This document shows, piece after piece, positions 18,247 through 25,666 of a stretch of 64,000 nt of DNA. The notes beneath the pieces were generated by a model that was given only the letters and a program-made list of their open reading frames with translations, was not told the DNA's origin and searched no databases. Both the position numbers and the translations under genes were made by a program. The first letter of the stretch is position 1, and every line of letters starts with the position of its first letter. Where the stretch lies: NCBI RefSeq assembly GCF_005116505.1, contig NZ_SWBR01000001.1, positions 310,001 to 374,000 on the forward strand, read 5' to 3'. This DNA comes from Pedobacter polaris (lineage in GTDB: Bacteria; Bacteroidota; Bacteroidia; Sphingobacteriales; Sphingobacteriaceae).

Positions 18247-18957
18247 TTATCTAAAAGCCTCAGCAACTGCATGCGCTACTTTTGCAGCCCATTCAGCATA
18301 CATTTTATCAGATGGATGTAAACCATCAGTAGCTATCAGCGATGCATCTGTTGCTGCGTTTCTAGAAGCTGTAGTAATATCAGTATAACTAAGCCCTGCT
18401 GCTAAAGTTTCTTCTTTATTAATGGCATTAAAAGCATCAATTTCTGAAGATATGGCTTGAATATTTCTGCCGCTCCCCTTACCAAAAGGAGTTACGCCCC
18501 AATCTGGTATAGATACAACAAAAACATGTTTCTTATTTTTACCAGCAAAGTTAATTGCAGTTTGTAAAAGTGCTTTGAATTCTGTACGATATGTTGTTAC
18601 TGAATATCCTCTATATTGATTATTTACCCCAATTAATAAGGTTACGATATCATAATTTTGAGTGATATTTTCTGTTTTAATTGCAGTCTGAAGTTCATCT
18701 GTAGTCCATCCTGTTTTTGCAATAATTTTGGGATTTACTGCAACGTTTATTTTTTGAGCTTTCAGCTTCGAAACAAGCTGGTAAGGAAAGGATTCTTTTT
18801 GGGCTACCGATTCCCCAATTGTATAAGAATCTCCTAAAGCGAGATAGGTTAATGCATCGCCATTTTTAGCCGCAGAAGTATTGATCATTGCTTGTTCAGT
18901 ATTTTTATTGCAGGCCAATAATAAACAAAAAGACAATAAAATAGCATAAAATCTCAT
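18247..18957 (-). CDS. SGNH/GDSL-family lipoprotein esterase
   Basis: A 236-residue lipoprotein. The lipobox LLLAC places the lipidated Cys at residue 16. Block I is ALGDSYTIG (Ser 44), block III is LIGVNNQYRG (Asn in place of the usual GxND Asp position) and block V is DGLHPSD with the catalytic Asp and His. The family hydrolyses acyl or acetyl esters of lipids or carbohydrates; the substrate is unknown. The frame runs to 19029, but the ATG at 18957 starts a normal lipoprotein signal, and the longer version would overlap the DUF2752 gene. Confidence 0.88.
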   Translation of the reverse strand: MRFYAILLSFCLLLACNKNTEQAMINTSAAKNGDALTYLALGDSYTIGESVAQKESFPYQLVSKLKAQKINVAVNPKIIAKTGWTTDELQTAIKTENITQNYDIVTLLIGVNNQYRGYSVTTYRTEFKALLQTAINFAGKNKKHVFVVSIPDWGVTPFGKGSGRNIQAISSEIDAFNAINKEETLAAGLSYTDITTASRNAATDASLIATDGLHPSDKMYAEWAAKVAHAVAEAFR

Positions 18958-18994
18958 CTTACAATTTACGAAAAAACATAAGTAAAAGATTTTT

Positions 18995-19336
18995 TTAATG
19001 CAATTGGTGAGTAGCAATTTTATAAACATAGTTGATCACTACAATTGCTCCAGTTGTAAAATACATGATTTTAAGAAGCTTAGATTCTGTATTCTTTTTT
19101 AAAATGGAGACTGAAATACCCGCAATTGCACTCAATAGAAAAGGAATTGCTGGTGGATATAATTGGAAACTCTCTAAAAAATTTCCTTGAAATAAAGCTA
19201 GAACAGAACGTTGAAATCCACAGCCAGGACAATCTAAATGTGTGAGGTATTTAAATGGACAAGGGATTAAAAAAATATCCGCTTTGCCTAAAATATAAGA
19301 CAAAGCGGATAAAATATAAATAGTTATTACTTGCAA
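18995..19336 (-). CDS. DUF2752 domain membrane protein
   Basis: A 113-residue inner-membrane protein with three hydrophobic segments and the DUF2752 signature IPCPFKYLTHLDCPGCGFQRS (about residues 24-44), which contains three cysteines. The function of the family is unknown. It lies five bases after the DUF5684 gene and 37 bases before the esterase gene, all on the same strand, and the DUF2752/DUF5684 pairing recurs in Bacteroidota. Confidence 0.88.
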   Translation of the reverse strand: MQVITIYILSALSYILGKADIFLIPCPFKYLTHLDCPGCGFQRSVLALFQGNFLESFQLYPPAIPFLLSAIAGISVSILKKNTESKLLKIMYFTTGAIVVINYVYKIATHQLH

Positions 19337-19341
19337 ATTAA

Positions 19342-19824
19342 TTAAACATTACCACCACTTTGATCTGTTGGTGGTTGGTTGAAAGGGTTATTTGGATTGT
19401 TAAAATTATTATTGCCAAACGAATTCTGAGCTTCTGCAGCAGATGGACCTAAATACTTTGCACTTCCAAAACCTAAAATTGGCCAAAAGATAAAGCCTAA
19501 AAGCACTAGACCAACGGTAAAACCTTCTTCTTTACCAAAGCTTTTTGAAATTAGATTGTAAAGCCAAATCACAAATACAAAGTTAACGCAAGGTATTAAG
19601 CACCATAATAGCCAAATCGTTGGTTTGCCAACAATTTCTATCATAATATAAATATTGTAGATAGGAATAATTGCAGCCCAACCTGGTTTGCCAGCTTTTT
19701 CGAATGTTTTCCACATTCCTGCAAGTGCAATTACAATAACTGCAAGATAAATAATGATAAACGTAGCGCCAATACCCGCAAGGATACCCGCCCCTTCTGA
19801 AGAGTAATCTGATGAATAATCCAT
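19342..19824 (-). CDS. DUF5684 domain membrane protein
   Basis: A 160-residue protein with four hydrophobic segments and the typical core AGMWKTFEKAGKPGWAAIIP followed by YNIYIMIEIVGKP. The C-terminal 35 residues are a hydrophilic Asn/Pro-rich tail (FGNNNFNNPNNPFNQPP). DUF5684 proteins are small membrane proteins of unknown role, some fused to signal peptidase-like or TM2-like regions. It is the first gene of a likely DUF5684-DUF2752 pair. Confidence 0.82.
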   Translation of the reverse strand: MDYSSDYSSEGAGILAGIGATFIIIYLAVIVIALAGMWKTFEKAGKPGWAAIIPIYNIYIMIEIVGKPTIWLLWCLIPCVNFVFVIWLYNLISKSFGKEEGFTVGLVLLGFIFWPILGFGSAKYLGPSAAEAQNSFGNNNFNNPNNPFNQPPTDQSGGNV

Positions 19825-19943
19825 AAAAAAAATTTGTTTTAGTTTTAAGTTAAGTAAAGATAATAGTTAAGCCAAAGAATCAAAATTTTTAAGAGACTAT
19901 TTTGAGTGCTTTAACACATGCTTTAGTTATAAATTATCAACTT

Positions 19944-20876
19944 TTATTGACAAACCTGAATCGTTGCTTTTATGAGGAGGTCAACATTTACTTGTCGTTT
20001 ATTTTCTCTTATGCCGACACCACCAAAGTCTTTGAACCAATTTTTATTAGCTAAATATTTGGTATAGGTTAGGCCATAAGCTGTGTCAAATCTTTGAATG
20101 ATTTCTGGACCATAATAAGTAAATGATTTGCCCTTCGTTTTGGTGCCATCTGCATTTTTAACATCGTAAGTTATACTTTGTGCAGCGTATTTATCATTTT
20201 TGATCCATTCTACAGCAACCCAAAATCCATTTTCCGGAACGATTAAGTTAAACGATGAAATATCGAAAGCATTCCAGGAATTTTTCTTACTTGCAGCAAA
20301 TTCAATCCCTTTGCTCATTATATCCTTGCCAGGCATTCCTTTTTCATTTTCATAAACTCTAATTCTAAATGGGGCGTCGAACATATCATTGCCGAGATAA
20401 AAATAAAGCGTTTTAATATATGCTATTTCATTACCTACATTTTTCATAAAAACCGCTCTTTGTAAACCTGGCCTCTGTATCATTTGATTAAAAAAGGTAA
20501 TATCTCTACCTTTCTTCTTCACAATCCCTATTTCTTTATCTACCCATTTACCTTTACCAATTTTCACTTCATTTAATTGAAAAATAACTGGCATAAGTTC
20601 ATAAACAATTTCTGAAGAAGATTGTAAGTTGGTGATGAATTTTTCCAGATAACCAACACAGGATATTTTAATTGTGTCTGTTTGTTTTCCTTTTATCAGA
20701 TTTAATTCAAAAACTCCATCTTGATTGGTTTGGGAGCCGGTTTTCGAACTGAAATTTTCTAAATTAACATATGGAATGGGTAGTCTTGTACTTGCGTCTA
20801 AAACCTTACCCATTAGTTTAATTTGCGCAAATGAAATTATGGGAAATACTAAAAACAGTAAGGTAATTTTTTTCAT
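19944..20876 (-). CDS. carboxypeptidase-regulatory-like domain protein, secreted
   Basis: A 310-residue protein with a signal peptide (residues 1-17, IISFAQ) and an N-terminal CarboxypepD_reg-like beta-sandwich (KLMGKVLDASTRLPIPYVNL, then GVFELNLIKG). The rest, with segments such as RIRVYENEKGMPGKDI and NGFWVAVEWI, is typical of Bacteroidota surface or periplasmic proteins of unknown role. The frame begins at 20906, but the ATG at 20876 (MKKITLLFLVF) starts a canonical signal peptide. It lies 47 bases after lipB on the same strand. Confidence 0.82.
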   Translation of the reverse strand: MKKITLLFLVFPIISFAQIKLMGKVLDASTRLPIPYVNLENFSSKTGSQTNQDGVFELNLIKGKQTDTIKISCVGYLEKFITNLQSSSEIVYELMPVIFQLNEVKIGKGKWVDKEIGIVKKKGRDITFFNQMIQRPGLQRAVFMKNVGNEIAYIKTLYFYLGNDMFDAPFRIRVYENEKGMPGKDIMSKGIEFAASKKNSWNAFDISSFNLIVPENGFWVAVEWIKNDKYAAQSITYDVKNADGTKTKGKSFTYYGPEIIQRFDTAYGLTYTKYLANKNWFKDFGGVGIRENKRQVNVDLLIKATIQVCQ

Positions 20877-20923
20877 GAAATAGAATTGATAAAAGCAAAT
20901 TATCAATAGAGAAATGCAATTAA

Positions 20924-21619
20924 CTAAATTAATTCCATTTTAAAAAGAAACGCTATATGGTTTTTCAATTTACCTTTCACTTCTTCAATATCTAATTCTT
21001 TTCCGAGCTCTCTTTGCATAGAAGTAACATCTTTATCATCTATCCCACAGGGAACAATATGTTTAAAATAGTTGAGATTGGTATTAACGTTAAATGCAAA
21101 ACCATGCATGGTTACCCAACGGCTACAACGAACACCCATTGCACAAATTTTTCGAGCTTTTTCATTATCAGCATCTAACCAAACACCAGTAAAGCCAGGA
21201 AAACGTCCCGCCTCAATACCGTAATCGGCCAAAGTTAAAATTACTGCTTCCTCTAGAGTTCTTAAGTACAAATGTATGTCGGTAAAGAAATTATCTAAAT
21301 CTAATATCGGATAACCCACAATTTGTCCAGGACCATGGTAGGTTATATCCCCTCCTCTATTAATTTTATAATAAGTGGCTTTTTTGTATATCAGGCCTTC
21401 TTCATCAAGCAATAAATTCTCTGGTTTACCACTTTTGCCCAAAGTATACACATGAGGATGCTCATTAAAAACAAGATAGTTTGGAGTTTCAACAGTAGTA
21501 TTTTCAGTTCTATTTTTGGTTTTTAAAGCAACCGTTTCATTAAATATTGCTTCTTGCCTATCCCAAGCCTCCTGATAATCAGTTAAACCCCAGTCAATAA
21601 ATTTTACCTGTTTATTCAT
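20924..21619 (-). CDS. lipB: lipoyl(octanoyl) transferase LipB
   Basis: LipB moves the octanoyl group from octanoyl-ACP to lipoyl domains, the first step of lipoate cofactor assembly. The 231-residue protein has the family block RGGDITYHGPGQIVGYPI (88-105), the catalytic Lys 157 in ARKICAMGVRCSR, the VTMHGFAFNVN segment, and the active-site Cys 191 in HIVPCGI. Length is normal. It follows the phosphopantetheinyl transferase gene by nine bases; both act on acyl-carrier-protein chemistry, so a shared operon makes sense. Confidence 0.96.
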   Translation of the reverse strand: MNKQVKFIDWGLTDYQEAWDRQEAIFNETVALKTKNRTENTTVETPNYLVFNEHPHVYTLGKSGKPENLLLDEEGLIYKKATYYKINRGGDITYHGPGQIVGYPILDLDNFFTDIHLYLRTLEEAVILTLADYGIEAGRFPGFTGVWLDADNEKARKICAMGVRCSRWVTMHGFAFNVNTNLNYFKHIVPCGIDDKDVTSMQRELGKELDIEEVKGKLKNHIAFLFKMELI

Positions 21620-21628
21620 TCTCTCAAA

Positions 21629-22270
21629 TTAAGCTACAACATATCCCAACATGTAACCATCTTTAGTTTTAAAATAGTTAACTGTTAATTCTTTTGTGCC
21701 GCTAGGCAATTCAACAAGTGCCTGCAAAGCCCCTTCATCTTTTAATTTAAATGGCTTAATATGAATGTGCTGCTTAAACTCTAAACCTTTCTTACCATGC
21801 CATTTGTAAATTGCTTCCTTAGCACACCAAGCAACGTATAAGCCGTTGGTATTATCTCCTATTTGCTTTTGTGCGAGCTCAACATCTGAAAGAAATTTGT
21901 GCTTAATGCTCTTGATTTTCATTTTGATCAATTCTATATCAACCCCTACCTGTTTGCCTTTGCTAATAATTACAGCAGCATAATCATAAGAGTGGCTTAA
22001 GGAAATATTGCTATCAGAATTTACCAAGTATGGCTTTCCGTGTTCATCCATTTGGCAATCGATATAATCTTCCGTATTAAGCATTGTTCTAAGCAACAAA
22101 CGCGTACTTAACCAATGCAAGGCTCGCTTCCCATTACTTAAAGATGCTATTACATCAAGTTCGTGCTGTTTAAGCTGTAAACCAGAAAGAAGTTCTTCTT
22201 CAGTCTCTTCAATTTTCCATACTGAAAGTACAGAATCGTCATCGATTTTTTTATTAAAAACTACTGGCAT
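21629..22270 (-). CDS. 4'-phosphopantetheinyl transferase superfamily protein
   Basis: The 213-residue enzyme belongs to the Sfp-type group that attaches phosphopantetheine to carrier proteins. Diagnostic motifs are VGVDIELI (magnesium-binding Asp and Glu) and AWCAKEAIYKWHGKKG (the W-x-x-KEA-x-x-K signature), preceded by SNISLSHSYDYAAV. Whether it serves fatty-acid ACP or secondary-metabolite carriers cannot be told from sequence; the next gene is lipB. A TACTTTTG element 21 bases upstream of the ATG is a good promoter candidate for the pair. Confidence 0.9.
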   Translation of the reverse strand: MPVVFNKKIDDDSVLSVWKIEETEEELLSGLQLKQHELDVIASLSNGKRALHWLSTRLLLRTMLNTEDYIDCQMDEHGKPYLVNSDSNISLSHSYDYAAVIISKGKQVGVDIELIKMKIKSIKHKFLSDVELAQKQIGDNTNGLYVAWCAKEAIYKWHGKKGLEFKQHIHIKPFKLKDEGALQALVELPSGTKELTVNYFKTKDGYMLGYVVA

Positions 22271-22291
22271 CTCTTATTTAGAAAATCAATA

Positions 22292-22299
22292 CAAAAGTA
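22292..22299 (-). promoter_or_regulatory. candidate -7 promoter element for PPTase-lipB
   Basis: On the minus strand this reads TACTTTTG, an exact match to TAnnTTTG, ending 21 bases before the phosphopantetheinyl transferase ATG. It would yield a short leader of about 15 bases. Confidence 0.45.
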
Positions 22300-22339
22300 T
22301 CTTAAATTAATCATAATTTAGCCCTAAATACTTCATAAA

Positions 22340-22876
22340 ATGATACTCTCAGACAAACATATACTAGCAGAAATTGAAAAAGGCACTATCATTATCGAAC
22401 CTTTTAATCAAGACTGTCTAGGCACCAACTCTTACGACGTTCACTTGGGTAAATATCTAGCGACCTATAAAGACAGGGTTTTAGATGCCAAAGCCCATAA
22501 TAAAATAGATCATTTTGAAATTCCAAAAGACGGTTTTGTATTACAACCTGGCACATTATATCTTGGTGTTACCTTAGAATATACGGAAACACATGCGCAT
22601 GTTCCTTTTTTAGAAGGAAAAAGCAGTACTGGTCGTTTAGGCATAGATATACATGCTACCGCGGGCAAGGGTGATGTTGGTTTTTGTAATACCTGGACAT
22701 TAGAAATCTCTTGTGCACAACCTGTTCGTATTTATGCAGGAATGCCTATAGGGCAGCTTATTTATTTTGTTGTTGATGGAAATATTGGAAATATGTACAA
22801 TACAAAGAATGATGCCAAATACAATAATAAAACTACTAAACCAGTTGAAAGTATGATGTGGAAAAACAACTTTTAG
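22340..22876 (+). CDS. dcd: dCTP deaminase
   Basis: A 178-residue enzyme that converts dCTP to dUTP for thymidylate synthesis. The trimer-fold signature is clear: GKSSTGRLGIDIHATAGKGD, then VGFCNTWTLEIS with the catalytic Glu, and the tail segment with IRIYAGMPIGQLIYF-like features (RIYAGMPIGQLIYFVV). Length is slightly short of the 188-193 residues of enterobacterial Dcd but normal for Bacteroidota. It is transcribed divergently from the phosphopantetheinyl transferase gene and is followed by a strong hairpin terminator. Confidence 0.94.
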   Translation: MILSDKHILAEIEKGTIIIEPFNQDCLGTNSYDVHLGKYLATYKDRVLDAKAHNKIDHFEIPKDGFVLQPGTLYLGVTLEYTETHAHVPFLEGKSSTGRLGIDIHATAGKGDVGFCNTWTLEISCAQPVRIYAGMPIGQLIYFVVDGNIGNMYNTKNDAKYNNKTTKPVESMMWKNNF

Positions 22877-22908
22877 AAAATCAACTAACTTTTTAATTCA
22901 TTTATTTC

Positions 22909-22950
22909 AATAAAGCCTTATGTTTTTGTAACTTAAGGCTTTATTATTTT
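22909..22950. terminator. hairpin terminator between dcd and the MG2/plug cluster
   Basis: AATAAAGCCTTA (22909-22920) and TAAGGCTTTATT (22934-22945) form a perfect twelve-base stem with a 13-base loop, followed by ATTTT. It ends only 14 bases before the ATG of the first MG2/plug gene, so it both terminates dcd and would sit in, or overlap, the leader or promoter of the next gene. Confidence 0.75.
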
Positions 22951-22959
22951 ACCTATTTT

Positions 22960-25665
22960 ATGAAAAGGAATCTACTTATTATAACCATTGCGCTACTTAG
23001 CTTATTTAGTTTTTCTGCATTTATTAGTGAGGACGATCCTTTTGCGGCTTTGCTCAAAAAACTAGAAGAATTTACAAAGAAATATCCTCAGGAGAAGATT
23101 TACCTACATTTAGATAAACCTTATTATGCAATTGGCGATGATATTTGGTTTAAAGCCTATGTTGTTGATAGTAGAACCTCAATGCCTTCAACCATTAGCA
23201 ATATTCTTTATGTTGAACTCATAAATGAAAGAGATTCTGTTAAAAGACAAATTAAACTACCAATGGAAAGTGGTATATCTTGGGGAGATTTTAAGCTACC
23301 TGATTCGCTTAGTGAGGGAAATTATAGAATTAGAGCGTACACACAGTGGATGCGCAATGCTGGCCAAGAGTTCTTTTTTGACAAAACTGTTAAAATTGGT
23401 AATTCTTGGGCAAATAAGGTCTTTACTAAAACCACAAATCAATTGAGTATTGAAGGCAATGCCGAAAAAGTGGTTAGTACAGTACAATTTTTAGATAAAA
23501 ATGGTAAGCCATATCAAAATAGCGAAGTTAATTACGAAGTGCAATTGAGTTCGAGAAGTATTAGTAAGGGAAAAGGAATAACTAATGCGAATGGCGAAGT
23601 ACTCATCAATTTCACCAACAATCAACCAAACATTTATAAATCGGGCAAAATCACAGTTGCGCTTACCATGGCCGACAAGCAAAAAATTATTAAGATTATT
23701 CCTATAAAAAGCACTTCCACATCAACTGACGTTCAGTTTTTTCCAGAAGGTGGTGGTTTAGTAGAAGGCTTACCAAGTAAAATTACCGTTAAATCGATAA
23801 ATAGCAATGGATTAGGGGAAAACATTTCTGGTAGAGTGGTAGACAATGAAAATATGGAAATATTGAAATTCGAGACAAAATACCTAGGCATGGGTGCCAT
23901 GATCTTAAACCCCTTAGCTGGCAAAACCTACAAGGCTATAGTTAAATTGCCAAATGGAACAGAAAAAACTATCCCCCTACCAAAAGCAGAACCTAGTGGC
24001 TATGTATTAACCGTTAATAATACAGATAGTGTTAAAATGGCTATAAAAATTATGCTTACCACTGATTTGCTTGACAAGGGAGATCTAAATTTGGTTGCAC
24101 AGCATAATGGAAATGTTTATTTCTCTACCAAAATACCTTCAGCAAAACAACTTATTTCAGTAAATGTTCCAAAGACTGAATTTCCATCTGGCATAGTTCA
24201 ACTGACTTTATTTTCTCCAACTAATTTACCTGTTTGCGAACGTTTAGCATTTGTAAATAATACTTTAGATAAAATTGATTTATCAGCAGAAAACTTAAAA
24301 TCATCTTATGCTAAACGAGGAAATGTAGATTTTAACTTTAGGGCTTTAAACGATAAAAAACCTGTACAGGGAAGTTTCTCTGTAGCCGTTACCAACGAGT
24401 CGATTGTTACTCCAGACCCAGAAAATGAAAGCAATATTCTAACTAGCCTTCTGCTTACATCAGATTTAATAGGTTATATAGAAAAGCCAAATAGTTACTT
24501 TTTAAATGACGATTTAAATACCCGAAAAAAATTAGATAATCTGTTACTAACTCAGGGTTGGAGAAAAATCAATTGGAAGAACATCATTAACAACCAAAAC
24601 CCGGCAATCAATTTTCAACCAGAAAAAAGCATGAAGATTAGTGGAAAAATAACTAAAGGTGGTAAACCTGTAGTTAAAGGGAAAGTATCCCTATTTTCTT
24701 CATCAGGTGGTTTTTTTGCTACAGATACGTTAAGTGATGAAAATGGTCGATTTAATTTTGATCAGATTGCTTTTGGAGATAGCACAAGATTTATTGTACA
24801 AGCTCGTACCGGTAAAGAAAATAAAAATGTACAAATAGATTTAGATATAGTGCCCAACCAGCTAGTAACAACTAATAAAAACACTGGGGACGTTGAAGTA
24901 AATGTAAACTCAACTTTAATGCCCTATTTAAGTGAAAGTAATAAATATTTTGATGAGCAAATGAAGAGGGGCTTCTTGAATAGAACAATAATGTTAAAAA
25001 CAGTAAATATTGTAGAGAAGAAGAACCCAGCTCCAAACTCTCAAAACCTTAATGGTGCCGGTCGGGCCGATCAAGTAATTACAGCTAAAGAATTAGAAAA
25101 TGTTTCTTTCCTTTCTCAATATTTACAAGGAAGAGTTGCAGGAATAATGATTACAAATGGCAAACCTTATTCTATGAGGAGTATGGGCGCAAACGGTAGA
25201 AGCCCAATGGCGATAGTTTTAGATGGGATGAACATGGGATCTGATTTTACTTTAGATGATATTAATGTAGTTGATGTTGAAAGTGTTGAAATTTTAAAAA
25301 GCATAGGCAATACCGCAATTTATGGCTCTGGGGGATCTAATGGCGTAATTGTAATTACTACAAAAAGAGGCGCAGGTACAGAGAGTAATTACAGCAGATA
25401 TACTCCTGGCATTGTAACTTATTCACCAAAGGGATATTACGGGGTTAGACAATTTTATTCTCCAAAATATACAGTAACACCTGATGTTAAACCAGATTTA
25501 AGAACCACAGTTTATTGGAACCCACATTTAGTTTCAGATCCAACGGGTAAAGCAAATCTTAATTATTTTAACACAGACCAACCAGGCAATTATAGAGTAG
25601 TTATAGAGGGAATTGATGCTTCAGGGAATTTAGCTAGAAAGATTTTCAATTACCAAGTGAAATAA
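22960..25665 (+). CDS. MG2-domain protein with TonB plug-like domain, paralog 1
   Basis: A 901-residue secreted or periplasmic protein. After the signal peptide (about 1-21) comes an alpha-2-macroglobulin MG2-like domain (about 40-145, YLHLDKPYYAIGDDIWFKAY). An additional MG-type domain (about 155-250), the repeated module starting FFPEGGG (259), a CarboxypepD_reg-like sandwich (about 565-640) and a receptor plug-like domain (697-810, LQGRVAGIMITNG, AIVLDGMN, VESVEILKS, GVIVITTKRG) follow. The C-terminus has the shared QFYSPKY and LRTTVYWNP motifs (from 847). There is no beta barrel and no macroglobulin thioester motif. It is the first of five related genes and lies one base before the next. 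Substrate and partners are unknown. Confidence 0.88.
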   Translation: MKRNLLIITIALLSLFSFSAFISEDDPFAALLKKLEEFTKKYPQEKIYLHLDKPYYAIGDDIWFKAYVVDSRTSMPSTISNILYVELINERDSVKRQIKLPMESGISWGDFKLPDSLSEGNYRIRAYTQWMRNAGQEFFFDKTVKIGNSWANKVFTKTTNQLSIEGNAEKVVSTVQFLDKNGKPYQNSEVNYEVQLSSRSISKGKGITNANGEVLINFTNNQPNIYKSGKITVALTMADKQKIIKIIPIKSTSTSTDVQFFPEGGGLVEGLPSKITVKSINSNGLGENISGRVVDNENMEILKFETKYLGMGAMILNPLAGKTYKAIVKLPNGTEKTIPLPKAEPSGYVLTVNNTDSVKMAIKIMLTTDLLDKGDLNLVAQHNGNVYFSTKIPSAKQLISVNVPKTEFPSGIVQLTLFSPTNLPVCERLAFVNNTLDKIDLSAENLKSSYAKRGNVDFNFRALNDKKPVQGSFSVAVTNESIVTPDPENESNILTSLLLTSDLIGYIEKPNSYFLNDDLNTRKKLDNLLLTQGWRKINWKNIINNQNPAINFQPEKSMKISGKITKGGKPVVKGKVSLFSSSGGFFATDTLSDENGRFNFDQIAFGDSTRFIVQARTGKENKNVQIDLDIVPNQLVTTNKNTGDVEVNVNSTLMPYLSESNKYFDEQMKRGFLNRTIMLKTVNIVEKKNPAPNSQNLNGAGRADQVITAKELENVSFLSQYLQGRVAGIMITNGKPYSMRSMGANGRSPMAIVLDGMNMGSDFTLDDINVVDVESVEILKSIGNTAIYGSGGSNGVIVITTKRGAGTESNYSRYTPGIVTYSPKGYYGVRQFYSPKYTVTPDVKPDLRTTVYWNPHLVSDPTGKANLNYFNTDQPGNYRVVIEGIDASGNLARKIFNYQVK

Positions 25666-25666
25666 C

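Noticed and set aside
18958..19029. Longer start of the SGNH esterase
   Set aside because: The extension would hide the lipoprotein signal and would overlap the neighbouring DUF2752 gene.
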